Counted from the first letter of the stretch, positions 25,502 through 35,307 are shown. The stretch is 64,000 bases of DNA from Pseudomonas sp. LP_7_YM (GCF_004364435.1 NZ_SOCT01000002.1:771027-835026), one strand, 5' to 3'. Notes: generated from the letters alone by a model not told the origin. Translations and numbers: made by a program.

Positions 25502-26092
25502 ATGAGTCAAACCCTGTGTGCCATCGTTCTCGCAGCCGGGCAGGGGAATCGTTATCGGGCGCTGGCCGGTGCTTCTCACAATAAGCTACTGGCGCCATGC
25601 ATCGGTCGTGATGGCGTCGAGCGTTCGGTTATCGAGCATGTACTGGTCACTCTGAATCGGGTGGTTGACACGATCATACTGCTGACCCGTCCTTGTTATG
25701 CCAGTGTCGCCGAGCTGGGCTTGCGCCACGGCTGCGAGGTGGTGTTCATGGACTCGCCCGGAATGGGCGACAGCATTGCCGCTGCGGCTTCGGCTGAGCC
25801 TGATCATCGTGGCTGGCTCATTGTCCTGGGCGATATGCCTTTCATTCATCTGGACAGTCTCAAGCAAGTCGCCGAATCTCTTGAATCGGATGCTATCAGC
25901 GTACCAATGCATGCTGGCGAATACGGGCACCCGGTAGGTTTTGGTCGCGGGTTCGGGCCCGCCTTGATGAAGCTTGCAGGAGAGAGAGGGGCCAGGCGCT
26001 TATTCAAAGCAGCTCGGGTCAAGGAGATTGTGGTCGACGATCCGGGCGTGTTGTGGGATGTGGATGTGCCTTCGGCGCTGGACTTTAAATAG
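25502..26092 (+). CDS. MocA/MobA-like molybdenum-cofactor nucleotidyltransferase
   Basis: A 196-residue nucleotidyltransferase of the MobA/MocA group. Start ATG 25502 gives the family opening CAIVLAAGQGNRYRALAG, a variant of the LAAGxSxRMG nucleotide-binding loop. VLGDMPFI holds the metal-binding Asp, and GHPVGFGR, GERGARRLF and WDVDVPSAL follow in family order. MocA transfers CMP to molybdopterin for xanthine-dehydrogenase-type enzymes. No molybdoenzyme or XdhC gene is nearby, and the gene sits alone between murB and a terminator, so it may instead act on another sugar-like or cofactor substrate. The family call is firm, the substrate is not. Confidence 0.78.
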   Translation: MSQTLCAIVLAAGQGNRYRALAGASHNKLLAPCIGRDGVERSVIEHVLVTLNRVVDTIILLTRPCYASVAELGLRHGCEVVFMDSPGMGDSIAAAASAEPDHRGWLIVLGDMPFIHLDSLKQVAESLESDAISVPMHAGEYGHPVGFGRGFGPALMKLAGERGARRLFKAARVKEIVVDDPGVLWDVDVPSALDFK

Positions 26093-26140
26093 CTATTGTC
26101 CGGACAACGATGTTGCCGATCTTTCCAACACGTATAAAAA

Positions 26141-26170
26141 AGCCCCATCTGCTCACACAGATGGGGCTTT
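26141..26170. terminator. Bidirectional terminator between the MocA-like gene and rne
   Basis: AGCCCCATCTG and CAGATGGGGCT pair perfectly around a six-base loop, with a run of A before it on one side and T after it on the other. It serves the convergent genes ending at 26092 and 26185. Confidence 0.85.
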
Positions 26171-26184
26171 CGATTTACTGAAGA

Positions 26185-29100
26185 TTACAAAGGCGATTTG
26201 GAATCTTTGTTTTCTTCGGCTTCTGCACCGAGCTCGATCACACCTTCCTTGACCGGCGCGACGTGCTCGTCAGCGGCTGGGGCCGGTGTGGCGACAGCTT
26301 CTGCCGCAGCAGGGGTTGCGACCTGCGGTACCGCAGCGGCGTTAGCCTCGGCTTCCTTCTGCAGGCGTTCAGCCTCCAGACGACGACGGCGAACTTCACG
26401 AGGATCGTTCGGCGCGCGACCGGTGCTGGCCATCGGCAGGGCAGGCATTTCAGCTGCAACGGCCGCAGGTGCAGGCTCTACAGCAACAGGAGCTGCGACG
26501 ATTTCCGGCGCGGCAGTAGATGCCTCGACGAACGGGGATTGCACCACTGGGTGTTCAGCGACTGGCTCTGCAACCGGCTCAGCGGCTTTTGGCGCTTCTA
26601 CGGATATTGCTGGCGCTTCGACCACGGGGGCTGAAACCGGAGCTTCTGGGGCTGTAGCGGCGGCTGGAGCGTGAGCGAAAACAGGCGCCTCTACCGCAGC
26701 AGGAGTTTCAAGCTGCTCGGCTTCGGCAGCCGCTTTTACCTGACGCTCGAACGGGCTAAGAGAAGCATCGAACTGTGCCACTTCAACTTCCGGCATGACC
26801 GAATGCTTGGTGGCGGTCGCCTGATCTTCGACAGCAGGGGCTTCGACGACAGGGCTTTCAACGACAGGGGCTTGCACGGGCGCTTCAGCTGTCGCGGCGG
26901 GCGTCGCTTCAACGACTGGCGCTTCGACCGTTGCTGTTGCGCGTTCAGCCTGGCGATGAGCCTCGGCTTCTGCCGGGGCACTGACTACGGTTTCAGCAAC
27001 AGCAACGGTTACAGCCAGACCCGCAGCGATTTGCGCGCTGTTGTCTTCGCTGCGAACGCCATCGTTCAAGGCTTCAGCCGTTTCTTCCGAACCTTCACCT
27101 TCCGAGCCTTCGATCACATCACCGTTGGCATCACGCTGACGCTCGCGACGGTTGCTACGACGACGCTGCCCACGGGAACGACGACGAGGGCGATCGCCTT
27201 CGGCATGCTCCTGGCTTTCATCCAGTTGCTCTTCGTTGTTCAACAGCGTTTCGTCTTCGGAAACTGCTGCGGCCTGCTCGGTGCGAGGTTGACGCTCTTC
27301 ACGCGGCGGACGCGGCTGACGCTCTTCACGCGGAGCGCGCTCCGGACGTTCTTCTCGAGGCACATTGACGGCCGGGGCGGCATCCAGTGGCTCACGCAGT
27401 TCACGTACGCGCTCTTCACGCGGCTTGCGGTCTTCACGGCCAGCGCGCGGTGCGCGTTCAGCACGTGCCGGACGCTCTTCGCGCGGCGCTGCAGTTTCTT
27501 CACGGGCCTCACGTGGCTCGCGGGCAGCACGTTCTTCACGAGGAGCACGCTCTTCGCGCGGTGTGCGTTCTTCACGTTCGGTACGCGGTGCGCGTTCTTC
27601 GCGCGGCTTGCGCTCTTCATCGCGGCGACCGTTTCGGCTGCGACTCTGCTGACGACCGTTACGACGTTCTTCGTTGCGGGCAGGACGCTCGGCAACCGGT
27701 TTTTCAACCACTGCGGCCGGGGCGACAGGCTCTTCCCTGGTAGCGAACAAACTGACCAGCGATTTTACCAGGCCTTTGAACAGGCTTGGTTCATGGGTCA
27801 CAGGGGCTGGGGCTGGGGCTGGGGCTGGGGCGACCGGCGCGGCGGCGGCTTCGGCAGGCACCGGAGCGTTAGCGCGTGCCGGGGCGGTCTTGACCGCAGC
27901 TTCCTGGCGAACCAGCGTGCGCGTTGCCGCGGCCGGCTGAACTTCTTCCACTTCCGCAGCGGCAGCAGCGATTTCGTAGCTGGATTGCAGGCTGTGGGCT
28001 TCCGGGCTGTCATCGCGCAGACGCTGCACTTCAAAGTGCGGTGTCTCGAGATGATCGTTCGGCAGGATAATGATGCGTGCACGGGTGCGCAGTTCGATCT
28101 TGGTGATCGAGTTGCGTTTTTCGTTGAGCAGGAACGCAGCGACCGGGATCGGCACTTGAGCACGCACTTCGGCAGTGCGGTCTTTCAGGGCTTCTTCTTC
28201 GATCAGACGCAGGATTGCCAGCGACAGCGACTCGACGTCACGGATGATGCCGGTACCGTTGCAGCGCGGGCAGACGATGCCGCTGCTTTCGCCCAGGGAT
28301 GGGCGCAGGCGCTGACGGGACATCTCAAGCAGGCCGAAGCGCGAGATGCGGCCAACCTGAACGCGGGCGCGGTCGGCTTCCAGGCTCTCGCGGACTTTCT
28401 CTTCCACGGCGCGCTGGTTCTTGGCAGGGGTCATGTCGATAAAGTCGATGACGATCAGGCCGCCGATATCCCGCAGACGCAACTGACGGGCGATTTCCTC
28501 AGCCGCTTCAAGGTTGGTCTGCAGAGCGGTTTCTTCGATGTCGCTGCCTTTGGTGGCGCGCGCCGAGTTGATGTCGATGGACACCAGCGCTTCGGTCGGA
28601 TCGATGACGATGGAGCCACCGGAAGGCAGTTCAACGACGCGCTGGAAGGCGGTTTCGATCTGGCTTTCGATCTGGAAGCGGTTGAACAGCGGAACGCTGT
28701 CTTCGTACAGTTTGATCTTGCTGGCGTACTGCGGCATTACCTGGCGGATGAAGGTCAGGGCTTCTTCCTGGGCTTCGACGCTGTCAATCAGGACCTCACC
28801 GATGTCTTGGCGCAGGTAGTCGCGGATGGCGCGGATGATGACGTTGCTTTCCTGATAGATCAGGAACGGGGCGGCGCGATCCAGGGACGCTTCCTTGATG
28901 GCGGTCCACAGTTGCAGCAGGTAATCGAGGTCCCACTGCATTTCTTCGCTGCTGCGGCCAAGGCCGGCAGTGCGCACGATCAGGCCCATGTCGGCAGGTG
29001 CGATCAGGCCGTTGAGCGCTTCACGCAGTTCGTTGCGCTCTTCGCCTTCGATACGGCGAGAGATGCCACCGGCACGTGGATTGTTCGGCATCAGCACCAG

Positions 29101-29472
29101 GTAACGGCCGGCCAGGCTGATGAAGGTGGTCAGGGCTGCGCCCTTGTTGCCACGCTCTTCTTTTTCAACCTGAACGATGACTTCCTGGCCTTCGCTCAGG
29201 ACGTCCTTGATGTTGACGCGCCCTTCCGGGGACTTTTTGAAGTATTCGCGGGAGATTTCTTTCAGCGGCAGAAAGCCGTGACGCTCGGAGCCGAAGTCGA
29301 CAAAAGCCGCTTCAAGGCTGGGCTCGATACGCGTGATCCGGCCTTTATAGATGTTGGCCTTCTTCTGTTCGCGGGCCCCGGATTCGATGTCCAGGTCGTA
29401 TAGGCGCTGGCCGTCTACCAGCGCAACACGCAACTCTTCGGGTTGAGTTGCGTTAATCAGCATTCTTTTCAT
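26185..29472 (-). CDS. rne: Ribonuclease E
   Basis: A 1095-residue endoribonuclease, the core of the RNA degradosome. The start is [20 protein letters not shown]. Catalytic N-terminal half: S1 domain (residues ~36-120), 5'-sensor and RNase H-like parts, DNase I-like domain with IDFIDM (metal-binding Asp), then the Zn-link CPRCNGTG near residue 404. C-terminal half: an amphipathic membrane-binding stretch [13 protein letters not shown] near residue 580, a long Arg/Glu-rich region with repeated REER units (residues ~600-745), an Ala/Val/Pro/Glu-rich disordered part and a [10 protein letters not shown] motif near the end, all known Pseudomonas features that recruit partners. A long 5' leader (see 29473-30110) suggests autoregulation by cleavage of its own message. 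Confidence 0.96.
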   Translation of the reverse strand: MKRMLINATQPEELRVALVDGQRLYDLDIESGAREQKKANIYKGRITRIEPSLEAAFVDFGSERHGFLPLKEISREYFKKSPEGRVNIKDVLSEGQEVIVQVEKEERGNKGAALTTFISLAGRYLVLMPNNPRAGGISRRIEGEERNELREALNGLIAPADMGLIVRTAGLGRSSEEMQWDLDYLLQLWTAIKEASLDRAAPFLIYQESNVIIRAIRDYLRQDIGEVLIDSVEAQEEALTFIRQVMPQYASKIKLYEDSVPLFNRFQIESQIETAFQRVVELPSGGSIVIDPTEALVSIDINSARATKGSDIEETALQTNLEAAEEIARQLRLRDIGGLIVIDFIDMTPAKNQRAVEEKVRESLEADRARVQVGRISRFGLLEMSRQRLRPSLGESSGIVCPRCNGTGIIRDVESLSLAILRLIEEEALKDRTAEVRAQVPIPVAAFLLNEKRNSITKIELRTRARIIILPNDHLETPHFEVQRLRDDSPEAHSLQSSYEIAAAAAEVEEVQPAAATRTLVRQEAAVKTAPARANAPVPAEAAAAPVAPAPAPAPAPVTHEPSLFKGLVKSLVSLFATREEPVAPAAVVEKPVAERPARNEERRNGRQQSRSRNGRRDEERKPREERAPRTEREERTPREERAPREERAAREPREAREETAAPREERPARAERAPRAGREDRKPREERVRELREPLDAAPAVNVPREERPERAPREERQPRPPREERQPRTEQAAAVSEDETLLNNEEQLDESQEHAEGDRPRRRSRGQRRRSNRRERQRDANGDVIEGSEGEGSEETAEALNDGVRSEDNSAQIAAGLAVTVAVAETVVSAPAEAEAHRQAERATATVEAPVVEATPAATAEAPVQAPVVESPVVEAPAVEDQATATKHSVMPEVEVAQFDASLSPFERQVKAAAEAEQLETPAAVEAPVFAHAPAAATAPEAPVSAPVVEAPAISVEAPKAAEPVAEPVAEHPVVQSPFVEASTAAPEIVAAPVAVEPAPAAVAAEMPALPMASTGRAPNDPREVRRRRLEAERLQKEAEANAAAVPQVATPAAAEAVATPAPAADEHVAPVKEGVIELGAEAEENKDSKSPL

Positions 29473-30110
29473 GTAGTACCGTCGGTTTCCGGGCTGCCGG
29501 AAACGGCGTTCGGCACACACGACTTCTCACGGTCGGTGTCAGGGCGCGTCAGGAGTGCTTGAACACTCCAGTGTCTAGCGATATCCGACCAGCGGGGCCG
29601 TAGTCGCGACGACGTTTCCTGCTTGCTGTGGTGACAAATGACACCCTGTCAGCAAAAGCTTTGTCAGGAGGAGGAATCAACCATCGGTAGCGGACGATAT
29701 GAAGCGTCTTGAATAAAGCCGTTTGCTACACAGTCCGACGGTTGTGCGTCTCCGCCCCACACGTATCCCTGATAATTCGGGTGCTGCCGCGCGCTGAATC
29801 CGCAGCGGGTTTGCATTTACGCGTTCTTCGATGGAAGTTCGCGCCTCATGACTCATATCAAGGCGTGGTTTCCGAAGTATTCGCCCGGAGCGATCGCCAG
29901 CGACTGCACTTTGTGAACTGGCCTTGAACGTGGGCCTTGATGGCGAGTGATTCACTCCGCGATCAGGCTTGTTTCAGGCCTTATGTCACCTGCGCTCGTT
30001 ACGCTCACTGATCTTCCGTTGTCACCGAAAGCCTCGTAGGACGGCCTCGCGCCCTTGTGAATTGCGTTGGTCAGGGCCGTTTGTCCTCTGCCCAGGCCGC
30101 TTTTGGCGGC
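29473..30110 (-). promoter_or_regulatory. Long 5' leader of rne
   Basis: From the predicted start site near 30111 the untranslated leader would be about 640 bases. In enterics RNase E limits its own synthesis through hairpins in a ~360-base leader. Here one clear hairpin, GGAGTG-N6-CACTCC, is at 29552-29569. The ORFs in this stretch on both strands look non-coding. Confidence 0.55.
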
Positions 30111-30117
30111 GTTCGCG

Positions 30118-30146
30118 ACTATAGCAGCAATCATTAAGTGCTTCAA
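30118..30146 (-). promoter_or_regulatory. Promoter of rne (TTGAAG-17-TATAGT)
   Basis: On the minus strand TTGAAG (30146-30141) and TATAGT (30123-30118) are 17 bases apart, a good sigma-70 promoter. The -35 hexamer coincides with the -35 position of the opposing rluC promoter. Confidence 0.65.
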
Positions 30147-30168
30147 ATCCATAAAAAATTGTTATGAT
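30141..30168 (+). promoter_or_regulatory. Probable rluC promoter (CTTCAA-16-TATGAT)
   Basis: TATGAT at 30163-30168 ends seven bases before the rluC ATG at 30176, and CTTCAA at 30141-30146 is a weak -35. Transcription would start at or next to the A of the ATG, giving a leaderless message. Confidence 0.5.
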
Positions 30169-30175
30169 TTGCGCC

Positions 30176-31135
30176 ATGACAAATATCACCCCCCCAACCC
30201 CCGGCGTTCAGCTGGTAGAGGTTGCGCCGGAATTTGCCGGTCAACGCATCGATAATTTTCTGATCACGTACCTCAAGGGTGTTCCCAAGACCTTGATTTA
30301 CCGCATATTGCGCAAAGGCGAAGTGCGGGTGAACAAGGGGCGGATCAAGCCAGAGTACAAGCTTCAGGCTGGCGACATCGTGCGCGTTCCACCTGTCCGG
30401 GTGCCCGAGCGCGACGAGCCTGTGCCGGTAGCGCAAGGTCTGTTGCAGCGCCTGGAAGCGGCTATCGTTCACGAAGACAAAGGCCTGATCGTGCTCAACA
30501 AGCCTGCGGGCATTGCGGTTCACGGCGGAAGCGGGCTGAGTTTCGGCGTCATTGAGGCCTTTCGTCAGTTGCGCCCCGATGCCAAGGAACTGGAACTGGT
30601 CCATCGCCTGGATCGAGACACTTCCGGGCTGTTGATGATCGCGAAAAAACGCAGCATGTTGCGCCACTTGCACGAGCAGTTGCGCGGCGACGGTGTCGAT
30701 AAGCGCTATATGGCGTTGGTCCGTGGCAACTGGCCTGCCTCGCAAAAACAGGTTCGCGCGCCGTTGCTCAAAAGCAATCTGCGCTCCGGCGAACGCATGG
30801 TCGAGGTGAACGAAGAGGGTAAGGAAGCATTGACCCTGTTCAAGGTGCTGCGGCGCTTTGGTGACTTCGCGACGATGATCGAGGCGCGTCCTATCACTGG
30901 CCGCACCCACCAGATTCGCGTGCACGCGCTGCACGCCGGGCACAGCATCGCTGGTGACAGCAAATACGGCGATGAGGATTTCACTCGTGAGATTCGCGAA
31001 CTGGGCGGCAAGCGGCTATTCCTGCATGCTTATGCCCTGACCGTGCCGCTGCCCGACGGTGGCGAGCTGAAACTGGAGGCACCTGTCGATGAGATGTGGG
31101 CCAGGACCGTGGAGCGATTGTTGAGTGCGCCCTGA
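30176..31135 (+). CDS. rluC: 23S rRNA pseudouridine synthase RluC
   Basis: A 319-residue RluA-family enzyme that makes pseudouridine in 23S rRNA (E. coli positions 955, 2504 and 2580). The S4 RNA-binding domain is at residues ~20-80, then the catalytic domain with [16 protein letters not shown] (catalytic Asp) near residue 144 and [14 protein letters not shown] near residue 242. I use the ATG at 30176 ([12 protein letters not shown]), matching family starts. The ATG at 30164 falls inside the -10 element. The gene is divergent from rne, as in enterics. The next gene overlaps its end by 11 bases. Confidence 0.95.
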   Translation: MTNITPPTPGVQLVEVAPEFAGQRIDNFLITYLKGVPKTLIYRILRKGEVRVNKGRIKPEYKLQAGDIVRVPPVRVPERDEPVPVAQGLLQRLEAAIVHEDKGLIVLNKPAGIAVHGGSGLSFGVIEAFRQLRPDAKELELVHRLDRDTSGLLMIAKKRSMLRHLHEQLRGDGVDKRYMALVRGNWPASQKQVRAPLLKSNLRSGERMVEVNEEGKEALTLFKVLRRFGDFATMIEARPITGRTHQIRVHALHAGHSIAGDSKYGDEDFTREIRELGGKRLFLHAYALTVPLPDGGELKLEAPVDEMWARTVERLLSAP

Positions 31136-31805
31136 TTACGAACTGCTGGTATTCGACTGGGACGGTACGCTGTCCGATTCCATCGGTCGCATCGTCGATG
31201 CCATGCGCCAGGCAGCCGACCTTGCGCGCCGCCCGGTACGCGATGATCGCGCGATAAAAGGCATCATCGGTCTGGGACTGCCTGAGGCAATCCGCACCCT
31301 TTACCCGGACATCACGGCCAACGACCTGATCGACTTTCGGCAGCACTATGCCGACAGTTACATGGCCATGGATGCCGAGCCGTCCAGGTTGTTCGAGGGC
31401 GTGCTGGAGTCGCTGGAGGCGTTTCGTGCCGAGGGCTATCGCATGGCGGTTGCAACCGGAAAGGCACGCCGCGGGCTGGATCGCGTACTCAAAGCCCATG
31501 GCTGGCTCGATTATTTCGACGCGACTCGTGCCGCCGATGAAACCGCGAGCAAGCCCGATCCGCTCATGCTCAACGAAATCCTGCAGCAGTGTGGCGTTGC
31601 CCCGCAAAAAGCCCTGATGATCGGCGACGCCTCGTTCGATCTGCTGATGGCGCGCAATGCGGGCATGGATTCGGTGGCGGTCGGTTATGGTGCCCAGGCC
31701 CTGAGTTCGTTGCTGCAGTACGAACCACGCCTGGCGATAGAGCATTTTTCCGAATTGCGTACCTGGCTGGGTGCGCGCACTGCCGAATCTTCGTTGTTGG
31801 GGTAA
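31125..31805 (+). CDS. HAD-superfamily phosphatase (subfamily IA)
   Basis: A 226-residue hydrolase starting with GTG at 31125, 11 bases inside rluC. HAD motifs: I in [13 protein letters not shown] in [11 protein letters not shown] Lys in SKPDPLML and IV in [12 protein letters not shown]. It resembles the phosphoglycolate-phosphatase-like proteins next to rluC and sppA in other pseudomonads. The cap domain is the alpha-helical type. Substrate is unknown, and a housekeeping sugar-phosphate phosphatase is the likely class. Confidence 0.9.
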   Translation: MRPDYELLVFDWDGTLSDSIGRIVDAMRQAADLARRPVRDDRAIKGIIGLGLPEAIRTLYPDITANDLIDFRQHYADSYMAMDAEPSRLFEGVLESLEAFRAEGYRMAVATGKARRGLDRVLKAHGWLDYFDATRAADETASKPDPLMLNEILQQCGVAPQKALMIGDASFDLLMARNAGMDSVAVGYGAQALSSLLQYEPRLAIEHFSELRTWLGARTAESSLLG

Positions 31806-31812
31806 TTGATCT

Positions 31813-32805
31813 ATGTCGGATGAATGGAAGTCACCGTCTTCGCAAGAGCGCGACGATAAAGGTGATGCAAAAAGCTGGAAGCTCTTGGAAAAGACATTGC
31901 TGGCCAATGTTCAGGAGCATCGTCGTACCCGGCGGTGGGGGATTTTCTTCAAGTCTCTGACCTTCGTTTACCTGTTCATAGCCCTGGCAATGTTCTCGCC
32001 GCTGATGGATTTCGGTAAGGGCGCGTCGCGCAAGGCCAGCCACACTGCGCTGATCGAGGTTAAGGGCATGATCGCCGACACCGAAGCGGCGAGCGCCGAC
32101 AATATCATCGGCAGCCTGCGTGCGGCTTTCGATGATGAGAAAACCAAGGGCGTGATCCTGCGTATCAACAGTCCGGGCGGCAGCCCTGTGCAGTCGGGCT
32201 ACATTTACGATGAAATCCGCCGTTTGCGTGCGAAGAAACCGGACATCAAGGTTTACGCCGTGATTACCGATCTAGGCGCCTCTGGTGCGTATTACATTGC
32301 CAGTGCGGCCGATCAGATCTACGCCGACAAGGCGAGCCTGGTGGGCTCTATAGGTGTCACCGCAGCCGGTTTCGGTTTCGTGGGTACCATGGAAAAGCTT
32401 GGTGTGGACCGTCGCACTTACACATCGGGTGAACATAAGGCGTTCCTCGATCCGTTCCAGCCACCCAAGCCTGACGAGACAGCTTTCTGGCAGGGCGTTC
32501 TGGATACCACCCACAAACAGTTCATTGCCAGTGTGAAGGCAGGTCGTGGCGATCGCCTGAAAGATAAGGAGCATCCAGAGCTGTTTTCCGGGCTGGTCTG
32601 GACTGGCGAGCAGGCTGTCGCGCTAGGGTTGGTGGATGGTTTGGGCAGTGCCAGTTCTGTAGCTCGCGACGTGATCGGCGAGAAGGAAATGGTGGACTAC
32701 ACCGTGCAGGAGTCGCCCTTCGATCGGTTCTCCAAGAAGCTGGGCTCCAGCGTTGCCGAACAGATCGCCATGTGGGCGGGTTTCAATGGGCCGTCGCTAC
32801 GCTGA
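31813..32805 (+). CDS. sppA: Signal peptide peptidase SppA-type (S49)
   Basis: A 330-residue inner-membrane serine protease of the short (SppA36K) S49 type. A single membrane span sits at residues ~41-60 (SLTFVYLFIALAMF), and the rest is periplasmic. Landmarks: RINSPGGSPVQSGYIYDEIR, nucleophile Ser in LGASGAYYIASAAD, and ASLVGSIGV. It removes left-over signal peptides or damaged membrane peptides. It follows the HAD gene by seven bases and ends at a terminator, so rluC-HAD-sppA is one operon. Confidence 0.93.
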   Translation: MSDEWKSPSSQERDDKGDAKSWKLLEKTLLANVQEHRRTRRWGIFFKSLTFVYLFIALAMFSPLMDFGKGASRKASHTALIEVKGMIADTEAASADNIIGSLRAAFDDEKTKGVILRINSPGGSPVQSGYIYDEIRRLRAKKPDIKVYAVITDLGASGAYYIASAADQIYADKASLVGSIGVTAAGFGFVGTMEKLGVDRRTYTSGEHKAFLDPFQPPKPDETAFWQGVLDTTHKQFIASVKAGRGDRLKDKEHPELFSGLVWTGEQAVALGLVDGLGSASSVARDVIGEKEMVDYTVQESPFDRFSKKLGSSVAEQIAMWAGFNGPSLR

Positions 32806-32818
32806 TTCGCTGTGATTG

Positions 32819-32850
32819 ATAAAAAAGCCCGGCCAATGGCCGGGTTTTTT
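32819..32850. terminator. Bidirectional terminator between sppA and maf
   Basis: A GCCCGGCC / GGCCGGG stem with a three-base loop, a run of A on its left and six T on its right. It sits between convergent gene ends at 32805 and 32869. Confidence 0.9.
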
Positions 32851-32868
32851 GTAGCTTTGAATCATTGA

Positions 32869-33447
32869 TTACGGTACATCCACGCCTTCTGCTGCCAACA
32901 TGTCTACCAGCCTTATTAAAGGAAGACCGATCAGGCTGGTGGCGTCGGGGCCTTCGGTGCTGTGAAACAAGCTTATGCCCAAGCCTTCGGCCTTGAAGCT
33001 GCCTGCGCAGTCATAGGGTTGCTCAGCGTGAAGGTAGCGGCTGATCCGCGCGTGATCCAGTTGGCGCATGTGGACCGTAAAAGGGACGCAGTCGACCTGG
33101 CATTGTCCGGTGCGGCTGTTATACAGCGCAAGACCTGTGAGAAATGTCACGCGCTTGCCACTGCTGGCAATCAGTTGCTGCAGCGCACGCTCGAAGGTGT
33201 GGGGTTTGCCAAGGATCTGCTCGTCCAGCACCGCTACTTGATCTGAGCCGATGATCAGATGGTCGGAAAATTGCGCCGATAGAGCCGTGGCTTTTTTCTG
33301 GGCCAGGCGCATCACCAGGTCTCTGGCCGCCTCGTTGGGGCGGTGACTTTCATCGATGTTCGGGGACGCGCTGACGAACGGCAGGCGCAGGCGGTCAAGC
33401 AATTGCCGGCGATAAGATGAGCTGGAAGCGAGCAGCAAAGGCAGCAT
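32869..33447 (-). CDS. Maf-family nucleotide pyrophosphatase (YceF-like)
   Basis: A 192-residue Maf/HAM1-like protein. Maf motifs: LLLASSSSYRRQLLDRL at the N-terminus, DESHRPNEAARDLVMRLA, GSDQVAVLD with the catalytic Asp, and GKPHTF. The YceF subgroup hydrolyses m7GTP, clearing modified nucleotides. Placement beside yceD-rpmF, divergent from them, is the same in E. coli and P. aeruginosa and supports the subgroup. Confidence 0.92.
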   Translation of the reverse strand: MLPLLLASSSSYRRQLLDRLRLPFVSASPNIDESHRPNEAARDLVMRLAQKKATALSAQFSDHLIIGSDQVAVLDEQILGKPHTFERALQQLIASSGKRVTFLTGLALYNSRTGQCQVDCVPFTVHMRQLDHARISRYLHAEQPYDCAGSFKAEGLGISLFHSTEGPDATSLIGLPLIRLVDMLAAEGVDVP

Positions 33448-33515
33448 GGGGATCTCCGACAGGTGAAAGTTGAGTGTAATCAGCAGGTCAGGTTGCGAAC
33501 AGCCCTGAATTTCCT

Positions 33516-33544
33516 TTGACAGTCGCAGGGCTCGTCCCTAGAAT
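33516..33544 (+). promoter_or_regulatory. Strong promoter of yceD-rpmF-plsX (TTGACA-17-TAGAAT)
   Basis: TTGACA at 33516-33521 and TAGAAT at 33539-33544, 17 bases apart: a near-consensus sigma-70 promoter. Start of transcription is expected at 33551-33552, only 2-3 bases before the yceD ATG at 33554. Confidence 0.75.
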
Positions 33545-33553
33545 GCTGCGCCT

Positions 33554-34081
33554 ATGTTGAATGACCCGATTCCACCTCACGTTGACCCGCGCAAATTAGC
33601 TGACCGTGGCACTACTCTTCAGGGAGAGCTGCTGCTGGCTGATTTGGAGAGACTCTGCGACCCGCTTGCTGACAATCTCGGTACAGTGCAGGCGAAATTC
33701 GTTTTTGAACGAGACGAACGCCGCGCCGTGGTTATCCACAGCGAAATCGACGTCGAAGTCAAAATGGTTTGCCAGCGTTGTCTTGAGCTGGTCACCCTGC
33801 CGATTCACAGCGAATGCAGTTACGTCGTGGTGAAGGAGGGTGCAAATACCCAGTCGTTGCCGAAAGGCTATGACGTGCTGGAACTCGGCGAAGATCCATT
33901 GGATCTGCAGGCTTTGATCGAGGAGGAGCTTCTGCTCGCCTTACCCATTGTTCCTGTTCATGATCCGAAAGAATGCCAGCAGCCGGCGGGCGCCGATGAG
34001 CCCGAGCCGAGCGTGGACGAGGTAATGCGGTCCAACCCGTTCAGTGTATTGGCGCAGTTAAAGCGTGACCCAAACGTTTAG
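33554..34081 (+). CDS. yceD: YceD/DUF177 ribosome-related protein
   Basis: A 175-residue DUF177 protein, linked in E. coli to 23S rRNA accumulation and always beside rpmF. Family patterns: LTDRG-like DRGTTLQGELLL at residues 18-29, the CQRCLELV pair of Cys near residue 74, and the late DEVMRSNPFSVLAQLK. The ATG at 33554 is almost at the predicted transcription start, so the message may be leaderless. The gene ends 13 bases before rpmF. Confidence 0.92.
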   Translation: MLNDPIPPHVDPRKLADRGTTLQGELLLADLERLCDPLADNLGTVQAKFVFERDERRAVVIHSEIDVEVKMVCQRCLELVTLPIHSECSYVVVKEGANTQSLPKGYDVLELGEDPLDLQALIEEELLLALPIVPVHDPKECQQPAGADEPEPSVDEVMRSNPFSVLAQLKRDPNV

Positions 34082-34094
34082 GAGTTAATCAATT

Positions 34095-34277
34095 ATGGCT
34101 GTTCAGCAGAACAAAAAATCCCGCTCTGCCCGTGACATGCGTCGTTCGCACGACGCTCTCGAGGCTAGCACTCTGTCTGTAGAAAAAACCACGGGTGAAA
34201 TTCACCTGCGTCACCACGTATCGCCAGAAGGCGTATACCGTGGCCGTAAAGTGATCGACAAGGGCGCTGACGAGTAA
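34095..34277 (+). CDS. rpmF: Ribosomal protein bL32
   Basis: A 60-residue large-subunit protein, [20 protein letters not shown] at the start, with the normal length and basic N-terminus. The Pseudomonas type lacks the zinc-binding Cys set found in some other bL32 proteins. It has a good ribosome site (AGGAGT). It joins plsX four bases downstream, a classical coupling of ribosome and lipid synthesis genes. Confidence 0.97.
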   Translation: MAVQQNKKSRSARDMRRSHDALEASTLSVEKTTGEIHLRHHVSPEGVYRGRKVIDKGADE

Positions 34278-34281
34278 TTTC

Positions 34282-35289
34282 TTGTCCGCTCCGGTCATCG
34301 CGATCGACGCAATGGGCGGGGACTTCGGTCCCCGCAGCATTGTTCAGGCTAGCGTTGCCTGCCTGTTTGCTTCACCTTCGCTCCATCTGACCCTCGTCGG
34401 TCAAGCCCCCTTTCTTGAAGAGCTCATCGCACGCCATTCCGGTGTTGATCGGTCGCGCCTGCTCGTCGTCAATGCCAGCGAGATCATCACGATGGATGAC
34501 CGTCCTTCCCTTGCCCTGCGAGGCAAGCCTGACTCGTCCATGCGCGTAGCGTTGCGACTGTTGGCCGAAGGTGACGCCCAGGCCTGCGTGAGTGCCGGGA
34601 ACACGGGAGCGCTGATGGCGCTGTCGCGATTCGTCCTCAAGACACTGCCTGGCATTGATCGCCCGGCAATGGTCGCGGCCATCCCTACGCAGCGTGGCTA
34701 TTGCCAGTTGCTGGACCTGGGGGCCAACGTCGATTGCAGTGCGGAAAACCTTTATCAGTTCGCCGTGATGGGTTCGGTGGCTGCCGAAACGTTGGGCGTT
34801 GAGCGGCCAAAGGTCGCACTGCTCAATATCGGTACCGAAGACATCAAGGGTAATCAGCAGGTCAAGCTGGCTTCCAGTCTCTTGCAGGCCGCGCCGGGGC
34901 TCAATTACATCGGTTTCGTGGAAGGCGACGGGCTCTATCGCGGCGAGGCCGATGTAGTGGTCTGTGACGGCTTCGTGGGCAATATCCTGCTCAAGTCCAG
35001 CGAGGGTCTGGCGATCATGATCGGTGAGCGAATTGAAACCCTGTTCCAGCAGAACGCGTTGTCCAGGGCCGTTGGGTTATTGGCCATGCCGCTGCTCAGG
35101 CGTCTGAAGGCCGATCTGGCGCCAGCGCGACACAACGGGGCCAGTTTTCTCGGCTTGCAGGGCATTGTAGTGAAAAGTCATGGCTCGGCAGGTGTGCAGG
35201 GCTTTCAAAGTGCAATTCAGCGTGCCCTGATCGAAATTCAGGAGAATTTGCCGGAGCGCTTGCATGCTCGCCTGGAAACGTTGCTATAG
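34282..35289 (+). CDS. plsX: Phosphate acyltransferase PlsX (TTG start)
   Basis: A 335-residue enzyme making acyl-phosphate from acyl-ACP for phospholipid synthesis. Landmarks: [12 protein letters not shown] at the N-terminus, [14 protein letters not shown] near residue 104 and SDFVG-like [15 protein letters not shown] near residue 227. It starts with the rare codon TTG at 34282 just after the rpmF stop, so translation probably depends on ribosomes finishing rpmF. Downstream lies fabD with its own possible -10 element (TAGAAT at 35302). Confidence 0.94.
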   Translation: MSAPVIAIDAMGGDFGPRSIVQASVACLFASPSLHLTLVGQAPFLEELIARHSGVDRSRLLVVNASEIITMDDRPSLALRGKPDSSMRVALRLLAEGDAQACVSAGNTGALMALSRFVLKTLPGIDRPAMVAAIPTQRGYCQLLDLGANVDCSAENLYQFAVMGSVAAETLGVERPKVALLNIGTEDIKGNQQVKLASSLLQAAPGLNYIGFVEGDGLYRGEADVVVCDGFVGNILLKSSEGLAIMIGERIETLFQQNALSRAVGLLAMPLLRRLKADLAPARHNGASFLGLQGIVVKSHGSAGVQGFQSAIQRALIEIQENLPERLHARLETLL

Positions 35290-35301
35290 GGTGTGTTGCG
35301 C

Positions 35302-35307
35302 TAGAAT
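35302..35307 (+). promoter_or_regulatory. Possible -10 element for fabD
   Basis: TAGAAT at 35302-35307 with only a weak -35 (GTTGCT, 16 bases upstream). It lies in the 130-base gap before fabD and may add transcription for fabD-fabG. Confidence 0.35.

Noticed and set aside
26671..29403. Open 910-codon plus-strand frame opposite rne
   Set aside because: It is codon-aligned antisense of the RNase E gene. The composition (Arg/Phe/Gly-rich) is a mirror of rne codons, and rne is unmistakable.
29952..30152. Protein-like 66-codon minus-strand frame in the rne leader (MDLKHLMIAAIVANAA...)
   Set aside because: Its start lies upstream of the predicted rne transcription start and overlaps the promoter, so it would not be on the rne message. 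No ribosome site.
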